From contig NZ_BMMS01000039.1 in assembly GCF_014646055.1 (NCBI RefSeq), forward strand, positions 2,869-56,516: a stretch of 53,648 nucleotides of DNA. The letters are read 5' to 3'. Of the stretch, positions 1 to 9,479 are shown piece after piece; within the stretch, counting starts at the first letter, position 1; every line of letters starts with the position of its first letter. Made by a program: the position numbers and the translations under genes. Origin of the DNA: Wenjunlia tyrosinilytica. Its GTDB lineage: Bacteria; Actinomycetota; Actinomycetes; Streptomycetales; Streptomycetaceae. The notes beneath the pieces were generated by a model, which was not told the origin of the DNA, made no database searches, and worked only from the letters and a program-made list of their open reading frames with translations.

Positions 1-159
1 GTAGAAGCCGGGGAAGTGCCGCTGCCCGGGGTAGGACGCGAAATGCCGCACCGGGTGCACGGATTCGAAGCGAACCCGGGACACCGTCTCCAGCACGGAC
101 TTCCGCAGCCCGCCGCCCTCACCGTCAGCCCCCTCGACATCGACCAGACCAAGATCCAT
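1..159 (-). CDS. TnsA-like transposon endonuclease subunit, N-terminal fragment (runs off window)
   Basis: The first 53 codons of a minus-strand gene are visible and the rest lies left of the window. The start is ATG at 159, preceded by a GGGGG-type ribosome site; an in-frame GTG at 165 is an alternative. The segment VRFESVHPVRHFASYPGQR, followed by HFPGFY, resembles the opening of actinobacterial TnsA-like proteins. Those are restriction-endonuclease-fold subunits that cut the 5' ends of Tn7-like transposons together with a DDE transposase. The nuclease residues would lie further in and cannot be seen. The assignment rests on recalled family sequence only. If it is right, a Tn7-like element begins about 13 kb from the CRISPR locus. 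Confidence 0.5.
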   Translation of the reverse strand, partial: MDLGLVDVEGADGEGGGLRKSVLETVSRVRFESVHPVRHFASYPGQRHFPGFY

Positions 160-299
160 CGTCACCCCCGGCTCCGCGTACTACGCCATAACTGCCAAGT
201 TGAGTCCCTAGAGTCCCTGAGCAGAGGGGTAGACGGCACTGACCTGCCAAAAAGCCAAGGGACTGGAGACAGTGACCGAAGACTGACTCCCTGGGGGCC

Positions 300-1037
300 T
301 CAGCGATGGAGTAGCTGTCTGCGAAGTGCCATCACGAGGTCGTCGTCAACAGCGAGTTGTTCGGCGGCGTAGCCGCGCACCGATCCGTATCGCGCGATCA
401 GTTCGGCCAAGAAAACGCGCATGATCTCAGCGGGGGCGCGGCCGTAGGCAGGCCACCTGAGGGTCAGGTCGGGGTAGGCGGCGTGCCACTCGGTGACCAG
501 GCGTTCAGTGGCTAGCTCGGTCAGGGCGAAATCGGCGACGATGTCGTCCTCGTGCACCCCGACCAGGGCGAGGACCAGCATGGCCAGTAGGCCGGTGCGG
601 TCCTTGCCGGAGTGGCAGTGGAACACCAGCGGGGCGGCTTCGTCGGCGACAATCTCCAGGGCGCGACGGAGCTCCTTGACGCCGTCGTGGATGACCTCGG
701 TGTACCTGTCGGCCAGGAAGCGCGCGGGCTCGACGTCCGGGTCCAGCCCCGCCTGGTCGTACGGCCGGTGCTCAATGCTCAGATTGTGGTAGCCCAGCCC
801 CTGGTGGCGCGGGACACGTCCGCTGCGCTCGATCTCCCAGGGATGACGAAGGTCGATCACGGTGCGGATGCCCAGGGCAAGGAAGCGATCCCAGTCCTGG
901 CCCTGCAGCTTGCCCAGCGAGTCGGAGCGAAACAGCCGACCCCAACGCACCGTGCGGCCATCGGCGGCCCGATAGCCGCCCAGATCCCGGAAGTTGTGCA
1001 GACACTCGAATGCGATATGTCTCCTCACGCGAGTCAC
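300..1037 (-). CDS. Tyrosine/dual-specificity protein phosphatase family protein
   Basis: A 245-residue cytoplasmic protein with the protein-tyrosine-phosphatase signature HCHSGKDRTGL at about residues 140-150: C141 is the nucleophile and R147 the phosphate-binding arginine (C-x5-R). The N-terminal FRDLGGY motif near residue 16 is typical of the bacterial Y_phosphatase3/SIW14-like family, which dephosphorylates phosphotyrosine, inositol phosphates or phosphoinositides. The GTG start at 1037 gives the usual family length; GTG at 1028 is also possible. It is a single gene with no close co-directional partner, so its substrate cannot be inferred from context. Confidence 0.9.
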   Translation of the reverse strand: MTRVRRHIAFECLHNFRDLGGYRAADGRTVRWGRLFRSDSLGKLQGQDWDRFLALGIRTVIDLRHPWEIERSGRVPRHQGLGYHNLSIEHRPYDQAGLDPDVEPARFLADRYTEVIHDGVKELRRALEIVADEAAPLVFHCHSGKDRTGLLAMLVLALVGVHEDDIVADFALTELATERLVTEWHAAYPDLTLRWPAYGRAPAEIMRVFLAELIARYGSVRGYAAEQLAVDDDLVMALRRQLLHR

Positions 1038-1640
1038 CCTACAACCCGCACCAACGTCGACAACAACTCAGAGTGACAGCACAACTGGCCGTCGTCCGCC
1101 CATCTGGTGCCATGCACTGAGATCGAGGTCTGCGAGCCGGCGCCGGATCTCGTGCGGGGCGCAGCATCGACTCGACGGGCACTGACGGCCGCCTCAGCCG
1201 ACGGTGGTCTGCACTGAGGAGCCGTTGTCTTTCCGAGTGCGATCGCCCACATTTCGGCTGGTCAGGCATAGTGCGGCTGTCGTGTGGAGTGATGGCATGT
1301 CGTGTTGTCTCCTGGGAGGAGGTGCCGACAGGGACGAGCTTGAGCTGGATGAGTTGCTACCTGATTCCGACCGAAGCGATGACAGGGCCCGAGCTTCAGA
1401 GGACTACGAGTGGACGAGCTGAGACGGAGCCTCGCCCGCTGCTGGCTGTACGCTCGAAGCCCAGACTCCGAAAGCCATTTCCTGGAGCAGGGCATGTGAT
1501 CAAATGAGGCAGCGCAACCAGAGCTCAGCCGAGGCCCATCTTCCAAGAGATGATTCAGGTCGTCGGGACGTTCTTGGCCTGCGCCCCCAAGCGGACACCA
1601 GCCACACCTGCCCACAAGGCTGAAGAAGGGACCCTTCGCC
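1038..1640. other. Intergenic stretch without a recognisable gene
   Basis: Only short overlapping open frames on both strands are seen, none with a recognisable motif or consistent ribosome site. It separates a leftward gene and a rightward gene, so it should contain promoters for both, but no convincing -35/-10 pair stands out. Confidence 0.5.
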
Positions 1641-2210
1641 ATGCTCTGGCCCGCACTCCAGGTGTTCGCTCGGGGACAGCTGACACCCGAACAGTTGCAG
1701 CGCCTGCTCGGCACGCTCCGGCTCGAAGAGACCCCCCGCACCGAGGGTCCCGGGGCGGCCAAGAGCATTGCGCACCGCTCCTTCTCCGACGACACGGACA
1801 CCCGCCTTGTCCTGGACCTCGCGCGCACCGGCGAGTCCGGCTGGCTGCTCACCCTGTTCTTCGACGGGGAACCGCCCTCAACCGACACCGTCGAAGGCCA
1901 CCGGGTGCTGCTGCGCGACGCCGTCGAACGGCTCGGCCTCAAGCTCATCGAGATCACCCCAGCTGCCAGCGCCGACGAGGTCTACGTCATGCCCCCGCCG
2001 CCGCCCGGAACCCCCGAGCCCACCATCGGCGTCTCCTGGGACCTTCCCTACGACGACCTGGAGCAGATGTGGCCACACATCGGCTTGCGCAAGGACGCCC
2101 CCCGGGATGTCAAGGAGGTCAAGCTACGCGAGGTGATGCGCACCCCGGCCTGGTCCGCCGCCCCTGCGACCCTGCGCCGCCAGGCCGAGGACTTCCTCCG
2201 CAACATGTGA
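1641..2210 (+). CDS. Hypothetical protein, 189 aa
   Basis: Family not recognised. The product is soluble, without signal peptide or membrane segment. It has an N-terminal helical segment, a central LVLDLARTGESGWLLTLFF stretch that looks like paired beta strands, a proline run (PPPPPG) near residue 118 and a basic C-terminus. The ATG at 1641 follows a purine-rich AAGAAGGG site. Codon use is typical of the host. It is convergent with the next gene. Confidence 0.65.
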   Translation: MLWPALQVFARGQLTPEQLQRLLGTLRLEETPRTEGPGAAKSIAHRSFSDDTDTRLVLDLARTGESGWLLTLFFDGEPPSTDTVEGHRVLLRDAVERLGLKLIEITPAASADEVYVMPPPPPGTPEPTIGVSWDLPYDDLEQMWPHIGLRKDAPRDVKEVKLREVMRTPAWSAAPATLRRQAEDFLRNM

Positions 2211-2309
2211 GCCCCTCCCCGAGCGGAACCGGCCTGGTCAAGCACGCCTGGAGCGGGGATAGGACGGGGTGCGGGACAGAGAAGAGTCCAGCAAGACCGG
2301 GATTCGCCG

Positions 2310-2870
2310 CTACTCACCGACGAACGTCTGGTCCAGCAACTCCTTGGCCAGGTCCGCGGCCACGCGCGCCAACTCCTCACCGCTCCGGCCAGGACCGAAC
2401 GCGACCCCCGGTGAAAGCCGGGCGGCCAGCTCCTCCAGCAGGCCTGCGACGATCATCGCGCGTAGCTCGGTGATCACCACGTTGCGGGAAGGCTCGCCGA
2501 GCCGGCGCTCATCCAGGCCCCGGTCTCTGTCAAGCCGCCGCCGCAGGTCCGCCGCCCGCTGCGGAAGAGGAATCGGCTCTCCCCTCCGGTCCACATATAG
2601 CCTCGCCGCGAGCGAGTACTCGAACGGATCAAGCACTCCGCGCATGTCAGGCTGCCGCAGCGTGTCACCCATCAACGCGGCACGCAGATTCCGGAGCGCG
2701 ACATCGACCTGTGCAGACGAGTTCTCCACCTCCGGCATCGTGTCGAGCACCCCGATCACGGCGTCCCGCAGCCGTCCGTACTTTGCCCGGTCCACGTCAT
2801 CCTGCAAGATCGCTCCGCCCTGCCCGGGCCTCCATCGGCGCCCACCTGCGGCCCCGATGCCCCGTGCCAC
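2310..2870 (-). CDS. Hypothetical protein, 186 aa
   Basis: Family not recognised. The protein is soluble, mostly helical and charged, with a central RRRLDRDRGLDERRLGEP segment and no catalytic motif seen. A GTG start at 2870 was used, with a weak GAAGAG ribosome site; an internal start is possible because the first 20 residues are Gly/Arg-rich. It faces the 1641-2210 gene and is divergent from the broken giant gene to its right. Confidence 0.55.
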   Translation of the reverse strand: MARGIGAAGGRRWRPGQGGAILQDDVDRAKYGRLRDAVIGVLDTMPEVENSSAQVDVALRNLRAALMGDTLRQPDMRGVLDPFEYSLAARLYVDRRGEPIPLPQRAADLRRRLDRDRGLDERRLGEPSRNVVITELRAMIVAGLLEELAARLSPGVAFGPGRSGEELARVAADLAKELLDQTFVGE

Positions 2871-3132
2871 TCTTCAAACCCTTCAACGACACGAAAACGG
2901 CAGAACTACCAACTGCCATACACCGTCAGCCAATCACCCTACCTATTCAGATGATCTTTCTAATATGATGCCGCAACAGTCGGATCCCCGTGATCCCCCA
3001 TGGCGTCTCCCCCATCGGGGCACGATGGCCTGACCACCCGCAGCCGACAGGGAGGACGCTCGTGCCTTCGCAGTTACGCGCCCCAGAGACGAGGCCCACC
3101 TCAACCTCGTCCCCCGCGTCGGATGCGGCGCC
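2871..3132. promoter_or_regulatory. AT-richer divergent intergenic region
   Basis: This 260-base gap is clearly less GC-rich than its surroundings, notably 2880-2975. A TAATAT/TATGAT stretch near 2959-2966 could be a -10 element for the rightward giant gene; no good -35 was identified. It lies between two diverging genes, so it probably carries promoters in both directions. This is inference from base composition and position. Confidence 0.35.
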
Positions 3133-3625
3133 GTGAGGGAGTTCCTGTTCGGTCTGCTTGCCTACCCCGTTGTATCCGCGGCACGTCCCACCTTTGGTGG
3201 GTGGAGGGTCACCCCGCACCGCGGCAGCCGCTGCGTCACACTGGGCACCCTGCCATCCCGTGCCGGCGGCGGCCGTGACACCGGCCTCGGGAGCGGCCGT
3301 CGGCCCGGCCGCTGGCCAAGGACGACCGTCACCTCTCCCGAGATCACTGGCACCGCGTACGTCGTCAACGACCCCCGGCCGGTGTCCCTGTCGACCGCCC
3401 GGGCCGGCACCGAGGAAGACCTGCGCCCGTCGGACTTCGGCGAGAACGTGTCCGCCCTCGATTGGGTAGCAGGGGGCAGGGTGCTGCGGGTGGAGACTCG
3501 GGCGCTCGGGCCACAGCACTTCCGTCCCATCGAGGAGGCCCCTGCACCCGGCTACATGGGCGAGACAGAGGTCCGCTCCGGCACTGCCGAGGACCCGCAC
3601 CTCGTACGGCTGGACGCGGACGGAC
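3133..3625 (+). pseudogene. N-terminal fragment of the broken giant multidomain gene
   Basis: The frame opening with GTG at 3133 becomes convincingly coding at about 3310-3615, with peptides such as TGTAYVVNDPRPVSL and APAPGYMGETEVRSG. That section resembles linker regions of giant Streptomyces polymorphic-toxin-like proteins (recalled, not searched). Near 3615 the sense shifts one frame, and the sequence continues as MLARTWLHEITDTLQEL in the next fragment. Upstream of 3310 the frame looks less like protein, so the true 5' end may be lost. It is probably not translated as one product unless the shift is a sequencing error. Confidence 0.5.
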
Positions 3626-4885
3626 ATGCTCGCGCGCACTTGGCTCCACGAAATCACGGACACGCTTCAGGAGCTCACCACCGTACGGGACGGCTCGGAG
3701 CAGGGCGTCGTGCGCGAGCACTTGGCCTCGCAGGGGGACCCCAAGGGGAACCAGTGCGTGCTTGCCCGCATGCGCGAGTACGCGTGGCTGTCGCGCAAGT
3801 GGGAGGCGGCCCGTTCCGATGAGGAGCGGTCCCGCTGGGAGGTCGAGCTCGCGGGCACCGCCAGGGACATCGAGCTGTGGGGACGCCCCCAGCCCTCACT
3901 GCCCTGGGCGGGCACTGCCAGGCAACCTGGTGCCGACGCGCAGCCCGACCCCACGAATAGCGAGTCGCTGCGCGTACGGTACGCCGCCGCTGCGGACGAA
4001 GAGTTGCGGGCCGTCTACGTTCAGGAGCGCGAGCAGCAGCTCCACGACTACCGGCAACGCCTGGCCGAGGCGCACCCCGCCGACCGCGAGGCGATCCGGC
4101 AGGAGTTCGCCAAGGAGTGGGCGCACCTGGTCCGTCGGCACGACGCCGGACGATTCAGCCTGCGCATCCTCGCCTACTGCACCGAATGGGACCCCCAAAA
4201 GGGCGGAATCGCGGCCGTAAACCAGAACCTCGTCGAAGGGCTCGCGGCCGTCGGCCACGAGGTCTTCGTCCGCGTCGGGCACGAGGTGCCGCCGGACGCC
4301 TCCGGTGACCGTATCCACCTCATCGGGCCCCGGCGGTACGACTCCAACCGTGGCGAACAGGAACAGCTGGTGTACGACGGCGAGGACCTCCCGTCCGACG
4401 TGGACGCCATCATCGGGCACAGTCGCTACTCCGGCCCACAGGCACTGCAGGTCCGCAACCAGCTGTACCCGGACACGCCGTTCGTCCAGGTGATCCACAT
4501 GGTGACCGGCGCCCTCGCCCGGGTGGCGAACCGGCCGGACCTAGAGGCGGAGTTCGAGGGCATCGAACGCCGTATGGTCGCCGCTGCCGACATGGTTGCC
4601 GGGGTTGGACCGGTGCTGGAGAACGAGGCCCGGCGACTGGCCGCCACCAACCCGGGCGATCACTTCCCTGCTGTCCACCAGATCATCCCCGGAGTTCCCT
4701 TCGAGGAGCAGCAGCTCCTGCCCTGGGACGGGGAGCGGACGCGCCACTTGCTCCTTGTAGGTCGCGCCGACGCCCCGCAAAAGGGGCCCAGCACGCCGCG
4801 CTCATGGTCCGCCGACTGCTGGGAGAAGGTATCGACGTCCAGCTCACCGTGCGCGGTGCCGCTCAGGAGACCGTGGAGGAAGTGA
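3626..4885 (+). pseudogene. GT4-type glycosyltransferase N-terminal half (frameshifted giant gene)
   Basis: Residues 1-175 are charged and helical. From about residue 178 a GT-B glycosyltransferase N-terminal domain begins (LRILAYCTEWDPQKGGIAA), with the glycine-rich acceptor/donor loop of family GT4. The sense holds to about 4787, where AAAAGGGGCCC appears one base short. Beyond it this frame is nonsense and ends at 4885, while the matching C-terminal Rossmann half continues in the frame of the next entry. The reading HLLLVGRADAPQKG followed by AQHAALMVRRLLGEG across the junction restores an ordinary GT4 donor-domain start. Confidence 0.7.
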
Positions 4886-7800
4886 AGGAACGGCTCTCCA
4901 ACATCGCCGGGCGGGAGGTTGTGGTAAAGCCATTCTCGATCGATCGGAATGAGATCCTGACCGACATGCGGCAGGCCGACGTGATGGTCATGCCCTCGCA
5001 GGCAGAGGGCTTTGGACTCGTCGGGCTGGAGGCTGCAGGCCTCGGACTGCCCGTCCTGCTGCCCACCACGAGCGGCGTTGGGGCCTTCTTCGGCGACCCG
5101 GGCCGCTTCCCCCCCCCCCCCCCCCCCGAGGTAACCCGGCTCAGCCTGGTCGAGCAGGGCTTCGAAGACCATGTGAACATCCCGCGCTGGACCGAGAAGC
5201 TGCGGGAGATCCTGCTCGACATTCCCGAGGCGCGGAAGAACGCGCTCTCTTTGCAACGCCTCCTGCGCGAGGCCAACACGACGTGGGTGGGCGCAGCCGA
5301 GTCCCTGGCCGCCGCTCTCCAAGCGATCCCGGATCGCAGCGCGCCGCGTCCCCAGGCGCCCGCGCTACCGCAGATGTCGGGGGACGGCTGGGCGAACTGC
5401 GCCCACGCGCACTGGGGCCGGTTCGGCGCCGCCGGGCTGCTGCCCGTCCACCGCGCCACGGACGGCAGGGTGTCCGTGCTCATGCACCATCGGGGCGCGG
5501 ATACCGACGAGGGGGGAACCTGGGCGCTGCTCGAAGGCGCCCGCGACAGCCACGAATCCGCGGCGGCCAACGCAATCCGTCAGGCCGTCAAAGGGAATGA
5601 CCTCGATCCCGCCCACGTCCATGTCGAGCGCGTCATCCGGGACGACCACGGCGGCTGGTCTTACGACACCGTGATCGTCTCTGTCGACCGGCAGGCGCCG
5701 GTCCGGCCGGTCGAGGGCGAGTCCGTGGCGCTGGCCTGGGTCCCGCTCTCCGAGGTCCACAAACTGAACCTTCACCCCGGCTTCGCCACGAGCTGGCCGA
5801 GCGTCCAGGCCGAACTCGACGCGGTGCTGAACGGCGAGTCGTCCACCACCGACGTCGCGGCCGCCTCCACACCCCGCACCAGCGCACTCCCGCTCCCCGC
5901 GCACCCGGTCACCGGCGCGCGCGTGGTCACGAGGGAGGTGCTCGGCCATGGCGATGGCATCGCGAACAGGGAGCTAGCCACATTCGACGACGGCACCCGG
6001 GCCGTCTACGAGAAGTACGCGCGGACCGAGGATGCAAGGATCAAGGTGCTCGACGCCCACGTCGGCCGGGCGGTGGGCGCCCGCGTCCCGCTGTCGCACC
6101 CGGTGGGCCTCCGCGAGGTCTACACCGACCACATGCCTGGTGAACCGATCTCCGCTCGCTACCAGAACCTGACCGAACTGGCGAACCAGAGGATGCCCGC
6201 AACCCGTGACGGCGTGTTCCTCGGCCTGCATTATGCGCTGACCGCCACCCACGGCGTCGCTGTCGACCAACTCGTCCTCGGGGGACAGCAGAGCCTGATA
6301 GCGATCGGCGACGGCGCCGCGTCGCACAGTCCCGTCCCGGACACCGCAAACCCCTTCGTCCGTACCTTCTACCAGCAGGTCGAGCCGCACGTGTTCTCCT
6401 GGGTGAACAACCCGATCGCCCCGGGCGACATCGAGATCATGCGGCGACAGCTCGACGGCCTGCGCCCGCTCTTCGGACAGCTCGGTCGTCCCGAACTGCA
6501 CACCGCGGTCATGGATCGGTTCGGCCAGGTGGCGAAGCACGCGACCGGAACCGATCCACTCCTGCCCAGACCACCTGGCAAAGACGTCACACTGCCCGAC
6601 CCGACGCCCGACCGGCACCCCCCTCTGCCCCCACCGCCGGGCTCGCAGGAACGGATTGACCATCAGCGGATCGCCGAGGCGCTGCTGACCGACGACGGCC
6701 GCATCACCGATACCAGCCAGGCCAAGACCATCGCCATCCAGGCCATCGCCGAGCGGATGCAGTCTTCGACGCCCGAGCTCGTCCTCGCGGCGTTCGGCCT
6801 GGTCGTCGGCACCGACATGGGGCACCGCTTGGGCGACGCCCGCTACGTCCTCGTGCCGCACCAGGAGCAGTACCCCTCGATCGGGGCCGACGTCCTCCAC
6901 GTCAACGAGCTCGACCCCGCCAACCCCCGGCACGCCCCGAGCAAGGTGGTGCGCATGGACGACCCACGCGCCGAAAACCTGATCCGCTGGATCGCGGTCA
7001 GTGAGCTGATGGGTTCCTGGGCGTACGGCTCGAACAACAACGTGCGCGCCCTGGCGCTGCAGGAGGCCACCAAGGAGGAGTTCGGCCTCACCAGGGTGCT
7101 GCAGTGGCAGATGGATCCGGACTCGCGCGACGGCGTGGACCGGGAACTCGACTACAGCCGCGACGCACTGCGGGACTTCGTACGCACCCAGTACGAGATG
7201 ACCCAGGCGGTCCTCGCCCGCCGCGGCATCACCGAAGTGATCGCTTATCGGGCGCTGACCTGGCAGGAGGGAGCGGCGCAGCCAGACTGGGCCAGCCTGA
7301 ACATCGGCGACACCTTCGAGGCGCGCCAGCGGCCGCTGGCAAGCTGGTCGGCGGACCGCCAGATCGTCGCCGACTGGCTTCACAAGCGCGGCGGACGCGC
7401 CGTAATCCTGGCCGCCCGAAAGCCCGCGCGGGACGTCCTGTCCATCCCTACGACGGGCATCGGCTTCTTCGCACAGAGGGAGTGGGTCACGGTGCCGGGC
7501 GACAGCCTGGTCACACTGGATGGTGTCTTCACCGGCAATGCCGCGGCAGCCACCGCGGAGCAGACCGCAGCGAGCAGCGTCACCCTCGGCGCCCCCGACC
7601 TGGACCACCCCGCGCAAACCCCGGCCAACGACTCGGCGGAGAGGCCGACAGCCCTCCGGGAAGCCGACGGACCGCCCCTCACGGTCACGACCCAACTCGA
7701 CCCCGCGGACCCGCTCGACAACCGGATCATCCGGGTCCTCGACGGCGAGGAGGAGTTCCCACGCTGGTGGCCGCGCCACGACTCCGACTACGCCATCACC

Positions 7801-9138
7801 AAACGTGACCTGGACTTCCTCGGGATCAACCCGGTCCAGGTCAAGTGGATGCTCACCGGCGAGGCGCCCATGGGCATGACTCCGGCGCACTACCAGCGGT
7901 TCTGCACGGAGATGCTCGACGCGCTGCAGCACGACGGCATCGAACCGTCCCAGGTCGACATCCGCCTGAAGGGGACCGGCGCCAGCTTCTTCTCCGGGAT
8001 ACACAAGACGCTGCCGCGCGAGGAGGACCTGGTCGGCAATCCGGCGGCAGCGGAGCTCCTCCAGGAGTGGTTCGGCGACAGCCAGGACCGTCCCCTGCGC
8101 CGCCCGTACGATGCCATGTGGCGACTCGGCCTGGATCCGGAGCCCAGCGACTTCGACCTCGACATCAACAGCACCGCCATGGTCCGGGCCGCCCGCGCGC
8201 ACTGGCGAGCCCACCACTTCAACCGGTACGCGAGCGAATTCATGGGCGGCCACGGTTACCTTGACAAGCAGACCGTGCGGGGCACTCTTCCCGCGCTGGC
8301 CGAATGGGCGAACAGGTGGGAAAGGACACTGGGCAGGCCGCTGTCCCTGGGCGTCTTCGAGTCCAGCGGACCATTCGATGCCACCGTGCTCGGCCGCCCC
8401 CTCTCCTCCCATTTCCGCGACACCGACTGGATCATCCACAGCCCCGAGACCCCCGTGGCCTGGCGCACCCCCAGATCCAAGATCACCGACCGCCTCAATT
8501 CACAAAGCCAGGCACCGCAGCCGGGCCCCGCTGCCCAGCCAGAAGGCAAGCTGCGGAAGGAGCCAACCCCAGGGCAGCAGAAGACCGACCCGGTCGAGGC
8601 ACAGGCAGCCGCAGCCGCCGAGCAGCCCCAGGCAGCGGCGCCCGCCGCACTGCCGGAGACCGTCTGTTCGGGCGAACCATTGCCCTACGGCTCGCGGGAC
8701 GACGCGACCGCGGCCTCCCGCAACGTCGCCCTGTCCTTCCAGGAATGGATACGCACCCCCATGGGCGAGCATCTGGCCAACTCGGAGCACCCCCGGGTCG
8801 CCGCCTTCCGTGATGCCTGGCAGCAATTGCCCCCCGCAGACCTTCCAGCCGGGCCTGGATCCGCAGCTGGCCCGTACCGCGAGGTCGCCGAACGAGCCAA
8901 GGCCGTCGCCGAAGCCAGTGTTGCGGGAGGCCGGTTCGACGCCGACGACATCGCAGCCCTGCGCGCCGTCGCCGAAAACGCCGAGACCCACGCCGCCCGG
9001 CTCTCGGTGAGCCTGCCGCCCAGCGGTACGACCTCCACCCCAACCCCCGCTGCCTCTCAGCAGGTACGGGCATCCCGACCAGGCGTCGCTGCGCCCGCCC
9101 CGCCCGCGGCCCCACGGGGCCCGCGTAGAGGTGTGTGA
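4804..9138 (+). CDS. Multidomain protein: GT4 C-half, degenerate NUDIX, kinase-like, ADP-ribosyltransferase, nucleotidyltransferase
   Basis: This 1,444-codon frame continues the gene above. Residues 1-175 are the GT4 donor domain with the E-x7-E motif at E68 and E76. Residues 195-345 resemble a NUDIX fold, but the REx2EE box is replaced by IRQAVKGN, so it is probably inactive. Residues 355-590 resemble PI3/4-kinase or HipA-like folds without clear catalytic residues. Residues 790-905 look like an R-S-E ADP-ribosyltransferase: R816, S847-W-S849 and Q891-R-E893 (QxE). Residues 1050-1125 match a Pol-beta-type nucleotidyltransferase: GTGAS at 1057-1061 and D1116-F-D-L-D1120. The C-terminus is helical and Pro-rich. 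ATG 4804 is only the first ATG after the frameshift, not a natural start. Poly-C (5109-5127) encodes P103-P108. Domain calls are by motif, the kinase-like one weakest. Confidence 0.7.
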   Translation: MVRRLLGEGIDVQLTVRGAAQETVEEVKERLSNIAGREVVVKPFSIDRNEILTDMRQADVMVMPSQAEGFGLVGLEAAGLGLPVLLPTTSGVGAFFGDPGRFPPPPPPEVTRLSLVEQGFEDHVNIPRWTEKLREILLDIPEARKNALSLQRLLREANTTWVGAAESLAAALQAIPDRSAPRPQAPALPQMSGDGWANCAHAHWGRFGAAGLLPVHRATDGRVSVLMHHRGADTDEGGTWALLEGARDSHESAAANAIRQAVKGNDLDPAHVHVERVIRDDHGGWSYDTVIVSVDRQAPVRPVEGESVALAWVPLSEVHKLNLHPGFATSWPSVQAELDAVLNGESSTTDVAAASTPRTSALPLPAHPVTGARVVTREVLGHGDGIANRELATFDDGTRAVYEKYARTEDARIKVLDAHVGRAVGARVPLSHPVGLREVYTDHMPGEPISARYQNLTELANQRMPATRDGVFLGLHYALTATHGVAVDQLVLGGQQSLIAIGDGAASHSPVPDTANPFVRTFYQQVEPHVFSWVNNPIAPGDIEIMRRQLDGLRPLFGQLGRPELHTAVMDRFGQVAKHATGTDPLLPRPPGKDVTLPDPTPDRHPPLPPPPGSQERIDHQRIAEALLTDDGRITDTSQAKTIAIQAIAERMQSSTPELVLAAFGLVVGTDMGHRLGDARYVLVPHQEQYPSIGADVLHVNELDPANPRHAPSKVVRMDDPRAENLIRWIAVSELMGSWAYGSNNNVRALALQEATKEEFGLTRVLQWQMDPDSRDGVDRELDYSRDALRDFVRTQYEMTQAVLARRGITEVIAYRALTWQEGAAQPDWASLNIGDTFEARQRPLASWSADRQIVADWLHKRGGRAVILAARKPARDVLSIPTTGIGFFAQREWVTVPGDSLVTLDGVFTGNAAAATAEQTAASSVTLGAPDLDHPAQTPANDSAERPTALREADGPPLTVTTQLDPADPLDNRIIRVLDGEEEFPRWWPRHDSDYAITKRDLDFLGINPVQVKWMLTGEAPMGMTPAHYQRFCTEMLDALQHDGIEPSQVDIRLKGTGASFFSGIHKTLPREEDLVGNPAAAELLQEWFGDSQDRPLRRPYDAMWRLGLDPEPSDFDLDINSTAMVRAARAHWRAHHFNRYASEFMGGHGYLDKQTVRGTLPALAEWANRWERTLGRPLSLGVFESSGPFDATVLGRPLSSHFRDTDWIIHSPETPVAWRTPRSKITDRLNSQSQAPQPGPAAQPEGKLRKEPTPGQQKTDPVEAQAAAAAEQPQAAAPAALPETVCSGEPLPYGSRDDATAASRNVALSFQEWIRTPMGEHLANSEHPRVAAFRDAWQQLPPADLPAGPGSAAGPYREVAERAKAVAEASVAGGRFDADDIAALRAVAENAETHAARLSVSLPPSGTTSTPTPAASQQVRASRPGVAAPAPPAAPRGPRRGV
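5109..5127 (+). repeat. 19-base poly-C homopolymer inside the GT4 domain
   Basis: An uninterrupted run of 19 C residues encodes the last base of a Phe codon plus six prolines between the GT4 domain core and the EVTRLSLVEQGF segment. A change in length by one or two bases would switch the downstream 1,300 codons out of frame. Such tracts mediate slipped-strand phase variation in some bacteria, but are also classic assembly or basecalling error sites. Confidence 0.9.
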
Positions 9139-9479
9139 CCTGAAAAACACATCCGGCCGCTACGAAACTTGGGGCAGCGCCGTCACAGGGGCAGGGTTTA
9201 TCCCCATCTCCTGCATGGCCGAGGAGGGCGGGCCGCCTTCGGAGCGTTCGGTCTTGCGGCCCTTGCTGCCCGCGGCCAGAGTGCGCGGTCGACGGCCTCG
9301 GTAGGGGCGCCGGTTGCGTACAGGCACTCGGGGTGGGTGGCGCGGTTGTGGGGCAGCAGCCAGGAGACGCGGCGGCGGAAGGTGCCGGGTGGGCGGGAGG
9401 TTTGGCCTGCGGGCGAGCTGGGGGCGTGGCCGACCATGCGTTTGTCGCGGTGGTAGGCGATTCTACCGCGGCGGGTGGG
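9139..9479. other. Stretch without a recognisable gene
   Basis: Short open frames exist on both strands (one on minus, 9198-9482, contains several Arg/Pro-rich segments), but none has a recognised motif. It lies between the end of the giant gene and an IS481 remnant. An Hsp70 gene, expected beside the GrpE and J-like genes that follow, is not present here. Confidence 0.4.

Noticed and set aside
5974-8439. An 821-codon minus-strand frame inside the giant gene
   Set aside because: The plus-strand frame carries clear glycosyltransferase, ART and NTase motifs; the opposite frame has none.
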